Below are positions 40,963 to 49,914 of a stretch of DNA of 64,000 nt, in pieces (the first letter of the stretch is position 1; each line of letters begins with the position of its first letter). The position numbers and the translations under genes are program-made. The notes beneath the pieces were generated by a model. That model made no database searches and was not told where the DNA came from. It worked only from the letters and a program-made list of their open reading frames with translations. This stretch comes from Gemmobacter lanyuensis. GTDB taxonomy: Bacteria; Pseudomonadota; Alphaproteobacteria; Rhodobacterales; Rhodobacteraceae. The stretch is from positions 308,180 through 372,179 of the forward strand of contig NZ_BMYQ01000001.1 of assembly GCF_014652355.1 (NCBI RefSeq), written 5' to 3'.

Positions 40963-43550
40963 TGGCCCGCGCAGCCCTATGGCGGTCGCTGGTCCTGCTG
41001 GCGCTGCTGGCAGGGCTGCCCGCCCCCCTGACCGCCCAGGATGCGGGGGCCGATCCTGCCCCTGCCGCAACCACCCCTGCGCCGGACGGGGCGGCACCTG
41101 TCGCGCCCCAGACCGGAACGATCACCGGCGTTGTGCCAGCCCCGTCTTCCGCCGTTACGACGGCGCCGGGCCTGACCAAGACCCAGACGGCCGGAACCCG
41201 CAGCGGCACCAAATCCATCTCGCTGACGCCGTCGGATCAGCAGACCGTCGATTATGCCGCATGGGAGGCCATCGCCACCCGCGCCGAACGCGCCACGGCG
41301 GAAACGCAGACCTCGACCAACGGGCTTGAACTGTTGCGCGGCCAGCTGGTCGATTGGCGCGGCAAGCTGCAGGCGGCGCAAAATACCAATGCCAGCCGCA
41401 TCACCAGTTTGCGCGAACAGATCGCCGCGCTTGGCGCTGCACCCGCCGATGGTGCAACTGAGGCGCCCGAGATTGCCGAGCGCCGCAAGACGCTGACCGA
41501 GCAGCTGACCAAGGTCGAGGCGCCGCGCCGCGCCGCAGAAGAGGCCTATCGCCGCGCCAATGGCCTGATCGCGGAAATCGACCGGGAAATTCGCGAACGG
41601 CAAACGGAACAGCTGCTCAAGCTTTGGCCTTCACCGGCCAATCCGGCGAACTGGCCCGATGCGGCGCTGGCGGTGCGTGACAGCCTCGTCGGGCTCTGGA
41701 ACGAAGTCCGCAACAACTGGGCGCGCGAAACCCGCCGCGCCGAGATGGTCGATACGCTGCCGGTTTCGGCGCTGCTGCTCATTGTCTCGCTGGTGCTGAT
41801 CTTTCGGGGGCGGCACTGGATCGAACGTTTTGCGAATTGGGTGAACCAGTCGGCCAGCGCGTTGCGCTGGAGCCGCGTGCTGTCTTTCGTGGCCTCGCTG
41901 GGGCAGGTCATCGTGCCTACCGCGGGCACTCTTTTGGTTTCGGTGGCGCTGACGCTTACGCAGATGCCGGGTTTTGTGGGGCAGGCGGTTCTGGCTGCCC
42001 TTCCGGCCGCGGGTCTGACGCTGTTCTTTTCCTATTGGCTGGCCGGGCGCATCTTCCCCAGGTCCGACTGCGCCGCAGGCCCGCTGGGCCTGCAGCCCGA
42101 GCATTGTGCCGAAGGGCGTTTCCACACCACGATGATCGGTCTGGTGCAGGGGCTTGAACTGATCCGGATGGCGCTTTTGCCCGCCGCGAATGTGCCCGAG
42201 GCTGCGGTGTCCGTGCTGGGCCTGCCCTTCCTTCTGGTGATGAGCCTGCTGCTGTGGCGCGTTGGGCATCTGCTCAATCGTCATGTCGCGGCCGGCGACG
42301 AAGAAGAAGGACCGAGCTTCCGTGACCGGGTGATCCAGATCATCGGCAAGGTGCTGATCGCGCTTGCGGTGGTCGGACCCTCCCTGGCGGTGATCGGCTA
42401 TACCACGGCGGCCCAGGCGCTGATCTTCCCGGCGGCGTCCAGCCTGGGTCTGGCGGGGCTGCTCTTGGTGCTGGTGCAGCTTATTTCCGACATCTATCGC
42501 GCCATCATCCGCGCCGAGACCGAGGAACAGGGGCAGGGCCTGCTGCCGGTGCTGGCGGGCTTTCTGCTGACGCTGGCCTCATTGCCGCTTTTCGCGCTGA
42601 TCTGGGGTGCGCGGGTCGAGGATCTGGGCGAGCTGTGGAACCGCTTTACCGAGGGCTTCCTGATTGGCGAGACGCGGATTTCGCCGTCGAACTTCCTCTA
42701 TTTCCTGATCCTTTTCGGCATCGGCTTTACTGTCACGCGGATGTTCCAGGGGGTGCTGCGCAGCTCGATCCTGCCCAAGACCAAGCTCGATCAGGGCGGG
42801 CGCAATGCCATCGTGTCGGGCACCGGCTATATCGGCATTTTCATCGCGGGCGTGATCGCCTTTTCCTCGGCGGGGATTGATCTGTCGGGTCTAGCCATCG
42901 TCGCTTCGGCGCTCTCGCTCGGGATCGGTTTTGGTCTGCAGAACATCGTGTCGAACTTTGTCTCTGGCGTGATCCTGCTGATCGAACGTCCGGTAAGCGA
43001 GGGCGACTGGATCGAGGTGGGCACGGTCTCGGGGACGGTCCGCAATATCTCGGTCCGCTCAACCCGCATCCAGACCTTTGACCGTTCGGACGTGATCGTC
43101 CCCAATGCCGATCTGGTGACGCAGCGCGTGACGAACTGGACGCGCTTCAACCTGAACGGCCGTCTGATCGTGCCGCTGATGGTGGTCCACGGGTCGGACC
43201 CGGATCGTGTCATGCAGATCCTGCAAGAGATTGCCGAGGCGCAGCCGCTGGTGGTGCTGAACCCGCCGCCGGTCGTGGCCCTGACTGGCTTCACCATGGA
43301 TGGCCAGCAATATGAACTGCGCATGATCCTGCGGGATGTGAACTTCCAGCTTTCGGTCAAGACCGCGGTCAATCTTGAAATTCTGCGCCGCTTCCGGGCC
43401 GAGGGGATTTTCCTCGCCCATGCCGGGGCCGACGCCAAGCCCTTTCCGCTTGTTGAGGCCACGGCCGAGCCCGCCGCCGATCCGGTCGCGCCCGCGTCAG
43501 AACCGAGGCCAGGCCTTTTCGATGGCCCTGAGGATGAGACTGAACGATGA
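40959..43550 (+). CDS. MscS-family mechanosensitive channel with DUF3772 N-terminus
   Basis: 863 residues. Signal peptide, a periplasmic DUF3772 domain with coiled-coil character (about 90-230), then about ten transmembrane helices and the MscS core (ALSLGIGFGLQNIVSNFVSG, with the pore helix Gly/Ala pattern, then PVSEGDWIEVGTVSGTVRNI beta domain). Resembles MscK/YbdG-like large MscS channels protecting against hypo-osmotic shock. Start overlaps cysK, stop overlaps alaX by 4 bp: a three-gene unit. Confidence 0.92.
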   Translation: MMARAALWRSLVLLALLAGLPAPLTAQDAGADPAPAATTPAPDGAAPVAPQTGTITGVVPAPSSAVTTAPGLTKTQTAGTRSGTKSISLTPSDQQTVDYAAWEAIATRAERATAETQTSTNGLELLRGQLVDWRGKLQAAQNTNASRITSLREQIAALGAAPADGATEAPEIAERRKTLTEQLTKVEAPRRAAEEAYRRANGLIAEIDREIRERQTEQLLKLWPSPANPANWPDAALAVRDSLVGLWNEVRNNWARETRRAEMVDTLPVSALLLIVSLVLIFRGRHWIERFANWVNQSASALRWSRVLSFVASLGQVIVPTAGTLLVSVALTLTQMPGFVGQAVLAALPAAGLTLFFSYWLAGRIFPRSDCAAGPLGLQPEHCAEGRFHTTMIGLVQGLELIRMALLPAANVPEAAVSVLGLPFLLVMSLLLWRVGHLLNRHVAAGDEEEGPSFRDRVIQIIGKVLIALAVVGPSLAVIGYTTAAQALIFPAASSLGLAGLLLVLVQLISDIYRAIIRAETEEQGQGLLPVLAGFLLTLASLPLFALIWGARVEDLGELWNRFTEGFLIGETRISPSNFLYFLILFGIGFTVTRMFQGVLRSSILPKTKLDQGGRNAIVSGTGYIGIFIAGVIAFSSAGIDLSGLAIVASALSLGIGFGLQNIVSNFVSGVILLIERPVSEGDWIEVGTVSGTVRNISVRSTRIQTFDRSDVIVPNADLVTQRVTNWTRFNLNGRLIVPLMVVHGSDPDRVMQILQEIAEAQPLVVLNPPPVVALTGFTMDGQQYELRMILRDVNFQLSVKTAVNLEILRRFRAEGIFLAHAGADAKPFPLVEATAEPAADPVAPASEPRPGLFDGPEDETER

Positions 43551-44275
43551 CCCCTGCAACCCGCCTGACCTTTCGTGACGACGCCTATCTGCGGGATGCA
43601 CCGGCCCGCGTGACCGGCCACACGCCCGAAGGTGGCATCCTGCTGGATGCGACGATCTTTTACCCGACAGGGGGCGGGCAGCCGGGTGACAGTGGTCGTC
43701 TGGTCTGGCCGGGCGGAGAGCTTGCCATTGCCACCGCGGTCAAGGCCGATCATGGGCAGGTTGCGCTGGTTGCCGCCGAACCGCTGCCCTTGCCGCCGGT
43801 TGGCGCCGAGGTGACACAGATCCTCGATTGGGAACGGCGGCATCGGCACATGCGCGTGCATACGGCGCTGCATCTGCTCTCGGTCGTGATTCCGCTGCCG
43901 GTGACGGGCGGTCAGATCGGGGCGGAACGCGGGCGGCTTGATTTCGACATGCCCGAACCGCCCACCGATATTGAAGGCCTGACCACCGCGCTCAATGCGC
44001 TGATCGACCGCGATCTGCCGGTGACCGATGACTGGATCAGCGATGCCGAACTGGCCGCCAACCCCGGTCTGGTCAAGACCATGTCTGTCAAACCGCCCAG
44101 CGGGCAGGGCCGGGTGCGGCTGGTGCGGATCGGGCAGGGCGCCGCACAGATCGATCTGCAACCCTGCGGTGGCACCCATGTCGCCCGCACCGGGGAAATC
44201 GGGCGGGTCGAGATCACCAAGATCGAAAAGAAGGGCCGCCAGAACCGCCGGGTGATCCTCACCCTCGTGGACTAG
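43547..44275 (+). CDS. Alanyl-tRNA editing protein (AlaX family)
   Basis: 242 residues of the AlaX/ThrRS-editing family, hydrolysing misacylated Ser-tRNA(Ala). Zinc ligands: HTALHLL (HxxxH) and CGGTHVARTGEIG (C-x3-H), both intact. Contains FYPTGGGQPGD at the N-terminus (beta-barrel C-Ala-like region of AlaX-M). Cotranscribed with the channel gene. Confidence 0.9.
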   Translation: MTPATRLTFRDDAYLRDAPARVTGHTPEGGILLDATIFYPTGGGQPGDSGRLVWPGGELAIATAVKADHGQVALVAAEPLPLPPVGAEVTQILDWERRHRHMRVHTALHLLSVVIPLPVTGGQIGAERGRLDFDMPEPPTDIEGLTTALNALIDRDLPVTDDWISDAELAANPGLVKTMSVKPPSGQGRVRLVRIGQGAAQIDLQPCGGTHVARTGEIGRVEITKIEKKGRQNRRVILTLVD

Positions 44276-44277
44276 GG

Positions 44278-45078
44278 TCAGAGCCCGTCTGGGATACGTC
44301 CCAGCGCGCGCTGCACGATCGGCGGCGCATAGGACAGGTCGTGCAGCGCCTCTTGCCGCACGATCTGCCGCCAGAGCGCGGGGGTATTCGGGATACGTTC
44401 CAGCACCGCCGCCGACATGCGGTTCATGCCGTCGATCCGCCGCCGGATCAGCAGGGAAAAGCCGGGGTAGAAGCGCATGTTCCCCTCCAGCCCGAATTCG
44501 AAGAAGTTGATGTTCGACTGGTTCTGCCGATCTTGGCAATAGATCGAGATCCCGTCGACATGTTGCCGCACCAGCCCGTAATAGGCGAGCCGCGGAAATC
44601 GCCGGGCATGGGCATTTTCCTGTCGCGCCAGCAGGTTTTCCTCAAAACCCTTGAGCAGCGTCAGCTCATCCTTGGTGCGGATCATCGCAAGATTGGTCAC
44701 GATCTTGCCAGGATACATGAAGGAATTGCGCCAGAAGCGGTACATGGCATCGGGCACCGCCTGCGGATCGACGGGCCGCGAGGCGCCGATCAGCATCTTG
44801 TCGCGCAGTTCCTCCATATAGCGGTCTGGCACCTTGCGGCGCAAATCCTCCAGCGGTTCCAGCAGGATGCGGGCATCGACGTCGAAATGCGCGCAGATGC
44901 GGGCCAGCACGTCGGGCCGCGGGAAGGCATCGCCCGATAGGTAGCGGTTGAACTGCGTCCGGTTGATCCCGATGGCCTGGCAGAGCGTGGTGATCGGCGG
45001 CCCGCCCTCGCACAGCGCGCGCAGATTTCGCCCAAAGATTGAGCGGATTTCTGTCGGGGACATGGGGGGCCGGGACAT
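44278..45078 (-). CDS. XRE-family transcriptional regulator
   Basis: 266 residues: N-terminal Cro/C1-type HTH (about 5-65, NLRALCEGGPPITTLCQAIG then NRTQFNRYLSG recognition helix) and a C-terminal domain of about 190 residues without enzyme motifs. ATG 45078 is better placed after AAGAGG than the upstream GTG at 45096. Convergent with alaX (2-bp gap). Likely target unknown. Confidence 0.85.
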   Translation of the reverse strand: MSRPPMSPTEIRSIFGRNLRALCEGGPPITTLCQAIGINRTQFNRYLSGDAFPRPDVLARICAHFDVDARILLEPLEDLRRKVPDRYMEELRDKMLIGASRPVDPQAVPDAMYRFWRNSFMYPGKIVTNLAMIRTKDELTLLKGFEENLLARQENAHARRFPRLAYYGLVRQHVDGISIYCQDRQNQSNINFFEFGLEGNMRFYPGFSLLIRRRIDGMNRMSAAVLERIPNTPALWRQIVRQEALHDLSYAPPIVQRALGRIPDGL

Positions 45079-45280
45079 GGCCAGGGCCTCTTGCACAGGG
45101 TGACGCTGATCAGCGTCAGACTTGGTACAAAATTCATGGCTTGTCTACGGTCTTGGTGCGGAAAACCATATGCAGCGTCACTTGGGCTTGTGTTTAAATC
45201 ATCATAGTGACGGGATGCGTCGGAACTGCTGCACAAGCGGCGCTTCCGGCCGGTAGCCGTGACACAGGCAGGGGTTGATC

Positions 45281-45544
45281 ATGCTGGGCGTAGTGATCTG
45301 GAGCTGTCAGACCACAGGAAAGGCCATCATCTGGTGCGCCGATCATGGTGATCTTGCGCATTTCGATGGCGCAGGCAGCATGACCGGCGCCGTCATGGTG
45401 TCGGCGGGCGATCTTGTCGATGTGACGCTGATGCGCAGCAGTGCCGTGCGTCGATGCGCCCGGCTGGAGCTGGTCGAGGCCGGGTATATGCCCGAAATCG
45501 CCGATCACCTCCGCACACGCCCCCGGGCCATCGCTGCGGCCTGA
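45281..45544 (+). CDS. Small conserved-looking hypothetical protein
   Basis: 87 residues, MLGVVIWSCQTTGKAIIWC..., beginning after AGGGG six bases upstream. The alternating hydrophobic pattern (GVVIWS, KAIIWCADHGDL, GDLVDVTL) suggests a small beta-barrel, possibly OB-like, but no family is recognised with confidence. Lies between the XRE regulator and tRNA-Ser at the core side of the island edge. Confidence 0.6.
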   Translation: MLGVVIWSCQTTGKAIIWCADHGDLAHFDGAGSMTGAVMVSAGDLVDVTLMRSSAVRRCARLELVEAGYMPEIADHLRTRPRAIAAA

Positions 45545-45640
45545 CGCTGCAAAGGATGGGTGGGGCCCGTGCCATTTGGCGCAAATCCTCCGCCTAACCC
45601 CTTGCAATCGCCCCGGGGTTCGGGTTAAACCCCGGCCCAC

Positions 45641-45730
45641 GGACAGGTGGCCGAGTGGTCGAAGGCGCACGCCTGGAAAGTGTGTAGGCGGGGAACCGTC
45701 TCGAGGGTTCGAATCCCTCTCTGTCCGCCA
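45641..45730 (+). tRNA. tRNA-Ser (anticodon GGA)
   Basis: 90 nt with encoded CCA. Acceptor GGACAGG pairs with TCTGTCC; anticodon loop CTGGAAA gives GGA; long class II variable arm (TAGGCGGGGAACCGTCT) and GTTCGAATC T-arm. Accessory DNA starts directly after it, consistent with use as an integration target. Confidence 0.95.
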
Positions 45731-45840
45731 AAATCCCACATTATCCGTCTGTTCATTGGCAAAAATCTTGTTGATGTGCGCTTAAATGTGTTGCGTCGTG
45801 TGCATCGCATTGGCGGAACAATAGTCAAGGCTCCTCCCTG

Positions 45841-46080
45841 AAACTGGCCCGGCCAAGCGCCGGGAAATTTGTCGAGGCGCAGCATGACGGCACGCATTCT
45901 CGGACCCATCCTCGAACGCTGGATTCGATGATCCAGACCGAGAAACTCCGCACCCAGGGCGGCGTTCTGAACAACTAAGATATGGCGGGCCTCTACCGCC
46001 GTGTCGGCTCCATCCATGGCTGCACCCCCGATGATGTGCAGCTTTGGCACGAACAGCGCGACCGCCTGTTGGCTGCCTGA
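45841..46080 (+). pseudogene. Broken coding remnant at the island's left edge
   Basis: One frame reads [18 protein letters not shown]... to ...[13 protein letters not shown], then TAA, then [19 protein letters not shown] and a TGA at 46080. The peptide around the stop looks coding (TAC to TAA would restore NNYDMAG). I do not recognise the parent family. It may be the 3' remnant of a mobile or phage gene that entered next to tRNA-Ser. Confidence 0.35.
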
Positions 46081-46234
46081 CCCGATCCGCAAGGCGCGGA
46101 TCAACAAACCCCAGAACCTCACCGATCGACCCAGCGCACCGGCCCGGCCGGATGCGGATAGATCGTGCAGCCTTATGGAACGACCATGGGACACCCACAC
46201 ACGCCCGGGTTTACGTGTAGTCTTGCCGATAAAC
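46081..46234. other. Unassigned DNA between remnant and hydrolase gene
   Basis: 154 bp at the left boundary of the island; no gene, RNA or clear regulatory signal seen on either strand. Confidence 0.4.
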
Positions 46235-47215
46235 TCAAAAAGAATGCGGTTCAGGAGGGAAAGCACCGGGGATCTGATCAGCCGCTCCGAAAACTCTTGA
46301 AAAAAGAGGGGCAATCCTTCGCTGTGCAATAAGAACGGACAAGAGATCATGCAGGTCACAGTCGGGCACCGCCTCTAGTTGCACTCCCACCAAACCGGCC
46401 ATTCGTTTACACATAGCCGCATCTTCAGCATGCAGTTCGGCGTACATGAGAAGGATTGGAACCCCTTCCGGGACTGGGTACGTCTTGAATAGTTCCTGCA
46501 AATCGAGAGGAAGCGGCATCCGTGGCTTCAGCAAAGCCTTCACCTCTTCTGTGAACTGCGTGAGGCTACGCTCAGCAAATGGAACAAGCGTAGTTTCCGG
46601 AGAGAGGGCAAGCGCACCTTGCGCCCTTGCCGTGATTGCAAAATGCAAAGCCGCAAAGCCGCCCGAAGACGTGCCCAACACGTGGAAGCGTCGAACCTTT
46701 TGTTTTTCAAGAAAACGGCGGAGTCCGGAGGTGATGTCCCCATGGTTGGGGCCGAAAGCCGGCGTGCCAAAGGCATAGCGCAGCTTCGAGGGATCTTTCA
46801 GGAATAGGATATGACGATCCTTGGGCAGAAAGCGTTCAAGCAGATATAGGGTCACCCAGTAAAGATCTGCGGTACCGATAAATACGATGATGGCATCTTG
46901 CGCATCCGACCTGCGCAAGAACATCGCGCTTCTGGTCAGCATCGCAGGGTCAGGCTGATCAACGCCTTCGTCGACCCACGGCGTCAATCTGTCGTGCAAT
47001 CCCCAGCGTTCAAACTGGCGAATGGTCAGCAAAAGTCTGCCAGCGGTCAATGCGGTATCTGCGTGGTCCTTTAGCGCCTCTGCCACCGGCTTGACCTCAT
47101 GAAATAAACCTTCGCCTGCCAGAAAGACGGCCGAGTCTATCCGCGCAGTTGGTTCCGCGCCGGTGTCAAAGGCCAGAGCGAAATGTTCCTCGAAAGTCAA
47201 AAGGCTCTTGGACAT
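46235..47215 (-). CDS. Alpha/beta-hydrolase-fold protein of the island cluster
   Basis: 326 residues; the nucleophile elbow [10 protein letters not shown] (Ser in G-x-S-x-G) and a C-terminal His in [11 protein letters not shown] fit a Ser-His-Asp hydrolase. The N-terminal 110 residues look like an extra helical region unlike ordinary esterases. Start ATG 47215 ([12 protein letters not shown]). Divergent from the atypical P450 (71 bp between starts). Might act on the acyl or glycosyl product of the cluster; substrate not deducible. Base composition is lower in GC than the core flank. Confidence 0.7.
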   Translation of the reverse strand: MSKSLLTFEEHFALAFDTGAEPTARIDSAVFLAGEGLFHEVKPVAEALKDHADTALTAGRLLLTIRQFERWGLHDRLTPWVDEGVDQPDPAMLTRSAMFLRRSDAQDAIIVFIGTADLYWVTLYLLERFLPKDRHILFLKDPSKLRYAFGTPAFGPNHGDITSGLRRFLEKQKVRRFHVLGTSSGGFAALHFAITARAQGALALSPETTLVPFAERSLTQFTEEVKALLKPRMPLPLDLQELFKTYPVPEGVPILLMYAELHAEDAAMCKRMAGLVGVQLEAVPDCDLHDLLSVLIAQRRIAPLFSRVFGAADQIPGAFPPEPHSF

Positions 47216-47286
47216 TGCAGTTTCCCATTCTCTAGATTGGGCTATGATCCGGAGCAGATAAAAAATCCAGAGCGTATCCATCCGGC

Positions 47287-48414
47287 ATGTTCCTTGACAT
47301 CGCATTCGCGCCCCGCGCCCCATTTTTCGATGCCGGTCTGAAGGCGCACATCATCACGCGTTACACGGATGTGGCCGCGATCGTGGCTTCGCCCAAGGTA
47401 ACCGTGCCACGCATCGAACTTGATGTTGCGGTTCGGTTGAATGCACGTTTTCCAGATCGCTTTTCTGCATTGTCAAAATGGGCAGAAGGCATCCTGATCC
47501 ATCTTGATGGCCCCAAACACGTCGCCGGGCGGGATCGTGCCAAAGGCATGGTGCGCCACGCATGGGATAGCTTGAGCGCTGCCAAACTGAAGGCGCGCGC
47601 CGAGCGTTTGCTTGATGATCAGGGCGCGGCAGGCAAGATCGACGGCACCCGGCTTGCCGCTGACTATATCGACGGGCCGTGGAGTGACCTCCTTTTGCTG
47701 TCGTTGGAAGACGCACGGCATATCATCGACGGTTCTGAAGGCTGTCTGACCGAATGGAGCCAAATTGTCGCCCTGAACAAGTATCAGGAGCGCAATGCCA
47801 AAACAGCCGCGCTCATGGACCGCGTTCTGGCCAAGATTCGTCTCCAGCCTTGTCCTTGGTCGACTGAGGGTTTTTTAGACATCGATGCCCCGGTGATGCT
47901 GTTCATCCTTGGTCTTGCGAACGCGACGGTGAAGCATACGATCACAAACATGCTTTACACCCTTGCGGCAGATCAACCGGAACAGGACCGCCTGCGCCGC
48001 GACCCTTCACGGATCTCCGCGTTCGTCGAAGAGGTGTTGCGTATGTATGGGGCCGTGCGGTTTCGGGATCGCATCGCGGGGCCAGACGGTCTTGAAGATT
48101 ATGCCATTCTACCAGGAGAACGGATCAGGCTGTATTTTGAAAGCGCCGGCCGCGACCCGGACGTTTATCCTGATCCGAATCGGTTTGCGCCGGAACGGTA
48201 TCTGGACACCACAAGACCAGCGCCGATCCTGTCTTTTGGTGGCGGCAGCCATCTGTGTGTCGGGCGACTGTTGGCACGGTTGCAGATGGCTGCCCTCATT
48301 TCAGCGCTGGTCGAGCGTTACACGCTCATATTCGATGAACGGAATCCTGTTTCCTTCCCCGACATTGCCTCTCTTGGGTTCAAGAAACTGCCCTTGCGTC
48401 TGGCGCCTCGCTGA
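47287..48414 (+). CDS. Cytochrome P450 with atypical oxygen-activation helix
   Basis: 375 residues. The haem loop FGGGSHLCVGRLLAR, ExxR helix EEVLRMYGAVRFR and FAPERYL are normal. The I-helix reads FILGLANATVKHT: the conserved acidic residue before Thr is replaced by Ala, so classical proton delivery is altered. Such changes are known in P450s acting on carrier-bound substrates or with unusual chemistry. It is shorter than typical (~400). Convergent with the methyltransferase gene of the cluster. Confidence 0.8.
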   Translation: MFLDIAFAPRAPFFDAGLKAHIITRYTDVAAIVASPKVTVPRIELDVAVRLNARFPDRFSALSKWAEGILIHLDGPKHVAGRDRAKGMVRHAWDSLSAAKLKARAERLLDDQGAAGKIDGTRLAADYIDGPWSDLLLLSLEDARHIIDGSEGCLTEWSQIVALNKYQERNAKTAALMDRVLAKIRLQPCPWSTEGFLDIDAPVMLFILGLANATVKHTITNMLYTLAADQPEQDRLRRDPSRISAFVEEVLRMYGAVRFRDRIAGPDGLEDYAILPGERIRLYFESAGRDPDVYPDPNRFAPERYLDTTRPAPILSFGGGSHLCVGRLLARLQMAALISALVERYTLIFDERNPVSFPDIASLGFKKLPLRLAPR

Positions 48415-48438
48415 AACGCCGCCAGACATTGGGGAGGA

Positions 48439-49896
48439 TCACGCCCGAATAAGCCAGCCATTGGGACAGGCGGTAAGATTATGGCCATATCGGTCGCATG
48501 TGTCGGTATCCAATCGATAATCGGACCCTCGGCGCGACAGGAAGGTTTGAATGGCCATGTGGGGGGCGGAAGTTTCGGGCTGACCGATCAGACTGCCGGT
48601 ATTACCATCCTCGACCACGATCCGGTCGCCCGGTTGCAGATGCGCATCAAAGAATTCAAGCACCGCAAGACACATTGGTTCCGTATGCGCCGCATCTTCA
48701 ATCACCAGCCACGGCCGAGGCAGGGCAGAAAGAAAATCCGCAGTCAGAACTTCTCCGAGATCCAGCGCATTGCCATAGATCACGTCAACCTTGGGATCCG
48801 CGATCCCCTTCGGAGGCGCGATATCCACCGAAACAATGCGGCCCTCGATATCAAACGCGCGCAACTGATCCGCCATCCAAAGGGCGCGCCCGCCTTCATA
48901 GGTGCCGATTTCGAAGATGGTGCCGGGGCGAAGCGTTTCGATCAGCGACATATAGTTGAACTGGTCAAACGGGCTGAGCAGCATGGTCCGCCCCTTGTAT
49001 TTTTGCCCGTTCATGCCGCGTTGTACACTTTGCCAGACTTGTGTCGGCAGCTCTGTCTGGAGTGGACGTGCACCCTCTTGCGCTTGGGGGGAGGCCTTTG
49101 TGCCAAACTGAAAGACGGAGCGGAACTGCTCGATGGCGAGTGCACCGCCAATTCGTGCATTTTCCAGCAGATCAAGCAAGGGCCGCAAGGCTGCGGACGG
49201 GCGAAACTCAGCCAGAAAAGCCTGCAACTCTGGTGACGACCCCAGCTTCGTTTTCGGAACGACGATCGTCAGGCCCGAGTAGACGCCGACTGAAACGATC
49301 TCGAAATCATCTTCGCGACCTACGAGGGCATCTTCCAGGGCCGTCAGTACGCCATTGCGCGCGCCTCCTTGGGTTGTGGCGCAGGGTATGTCGAAGATTA
49401 TTCCACGCGGATCCCAACCCGATGAGCCTGGCGCGATCTGCCCTTTCGCGTAAGTTTGCCTGAACGCCTCGGGGATACGGTCAGGGTCGTAATAGGAATC
49501 CCGCCGCCCCCAAGGCCAGCCCGTATCGTCAAGCACAAGGATCGGCGGATTTTGTTGAGGAGCCTCCGGAGGCCCCAAAAGCAGATTGATCTCATGGAAG
49601 ACGGTGTACCAATTGTGGTCACCATCAATAAGCACGACATCGGCGGGCGGCAAATCGGCCAGGACCTCGAGGCTTGGCGTAATGTGCACCTTCGCAGCGC
49701 CAGCAAAGGTCTGTTCGAAGGCAACCGTATCGAACTTGGGTGCGGGGTCGATGATATCGGCAAAGGCAGCGTTCGCTTTGCACCACTGCGCGAGGCGCGT
49801 GCTGTTTCGGCCAGCCTCGGCCCCGATCTCTGCCACGCGTTTGGCGTTTGCCGCCTTCAGCAACGGGCGCAATATCGGTATCCAGAAGATGTTCAT
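48439..49896 (-). CDS. Two-domain methyltransferase: N-terminal class I MTase plus CmcI-like domain
   Basis: 485 residues. Residues about 1-215 form a Rossmann methyltransferase-24-like domain (RVAEIGAEAGRNSTRLA, VVLIDGDHNWYTVFHEI). Residues about 285-480 form a CmcI/cephalosporin-hydroxylase-type domain (TIFEIGTYEGGRALWMAD, GRIVSVDI, LVIEDAAHT). CmcI relatives are SAM-dependent O-methyltransferases in antibiotic clusters. Last gene of the minus-strand cluster operon, 18 bp after the GT-TylF gene. Confidence 0.75.
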   Translation of the reverse strand: MNIFWIPILRPLLKAANAKRVAEIGAEAGRNSTRLAQWCKANAAFADIIDPAPKFDTVAFEQTFAGAAKVHITPSLEVLADLPPADVVLIDGDHNWYTVFHEINLLLGPPEAPQQNPPILVLDDTGWPWGRRDSYYDPDRIPEAFRQTYAKGQIAPGSSGWDPRGIIFDIPCATTQGGARNGVLTALEDALVGREDDFEIVSVGVYSGLTIVVPKTKLGSSPELQAFLAEFRPSAALRPLLDLLENARIGGALAIEQFRSVFQFGTKASPQAQEGARPLQTELPTQVWQSVQRGMNGQKYKGRTMLLSPFDQFNYMSLIETLRPGTIFEIGTYEGGRALWMADQLRAFDIEGRIVSVDIAPPKGIADPKVDVIYGNALDLGEVLTADFLSALPRPWLVIEDAAHTEPMCLAVLEFFDAHLQPGDRIVVEDGNTGSLIGQPETSAPHMAIQTFLSRRGSDYRLDTDTCDRYGHNLTACPNGWLIRA

Positions 49897-49914
49897 CTTT
49901 TGACTGCCTCTCTG

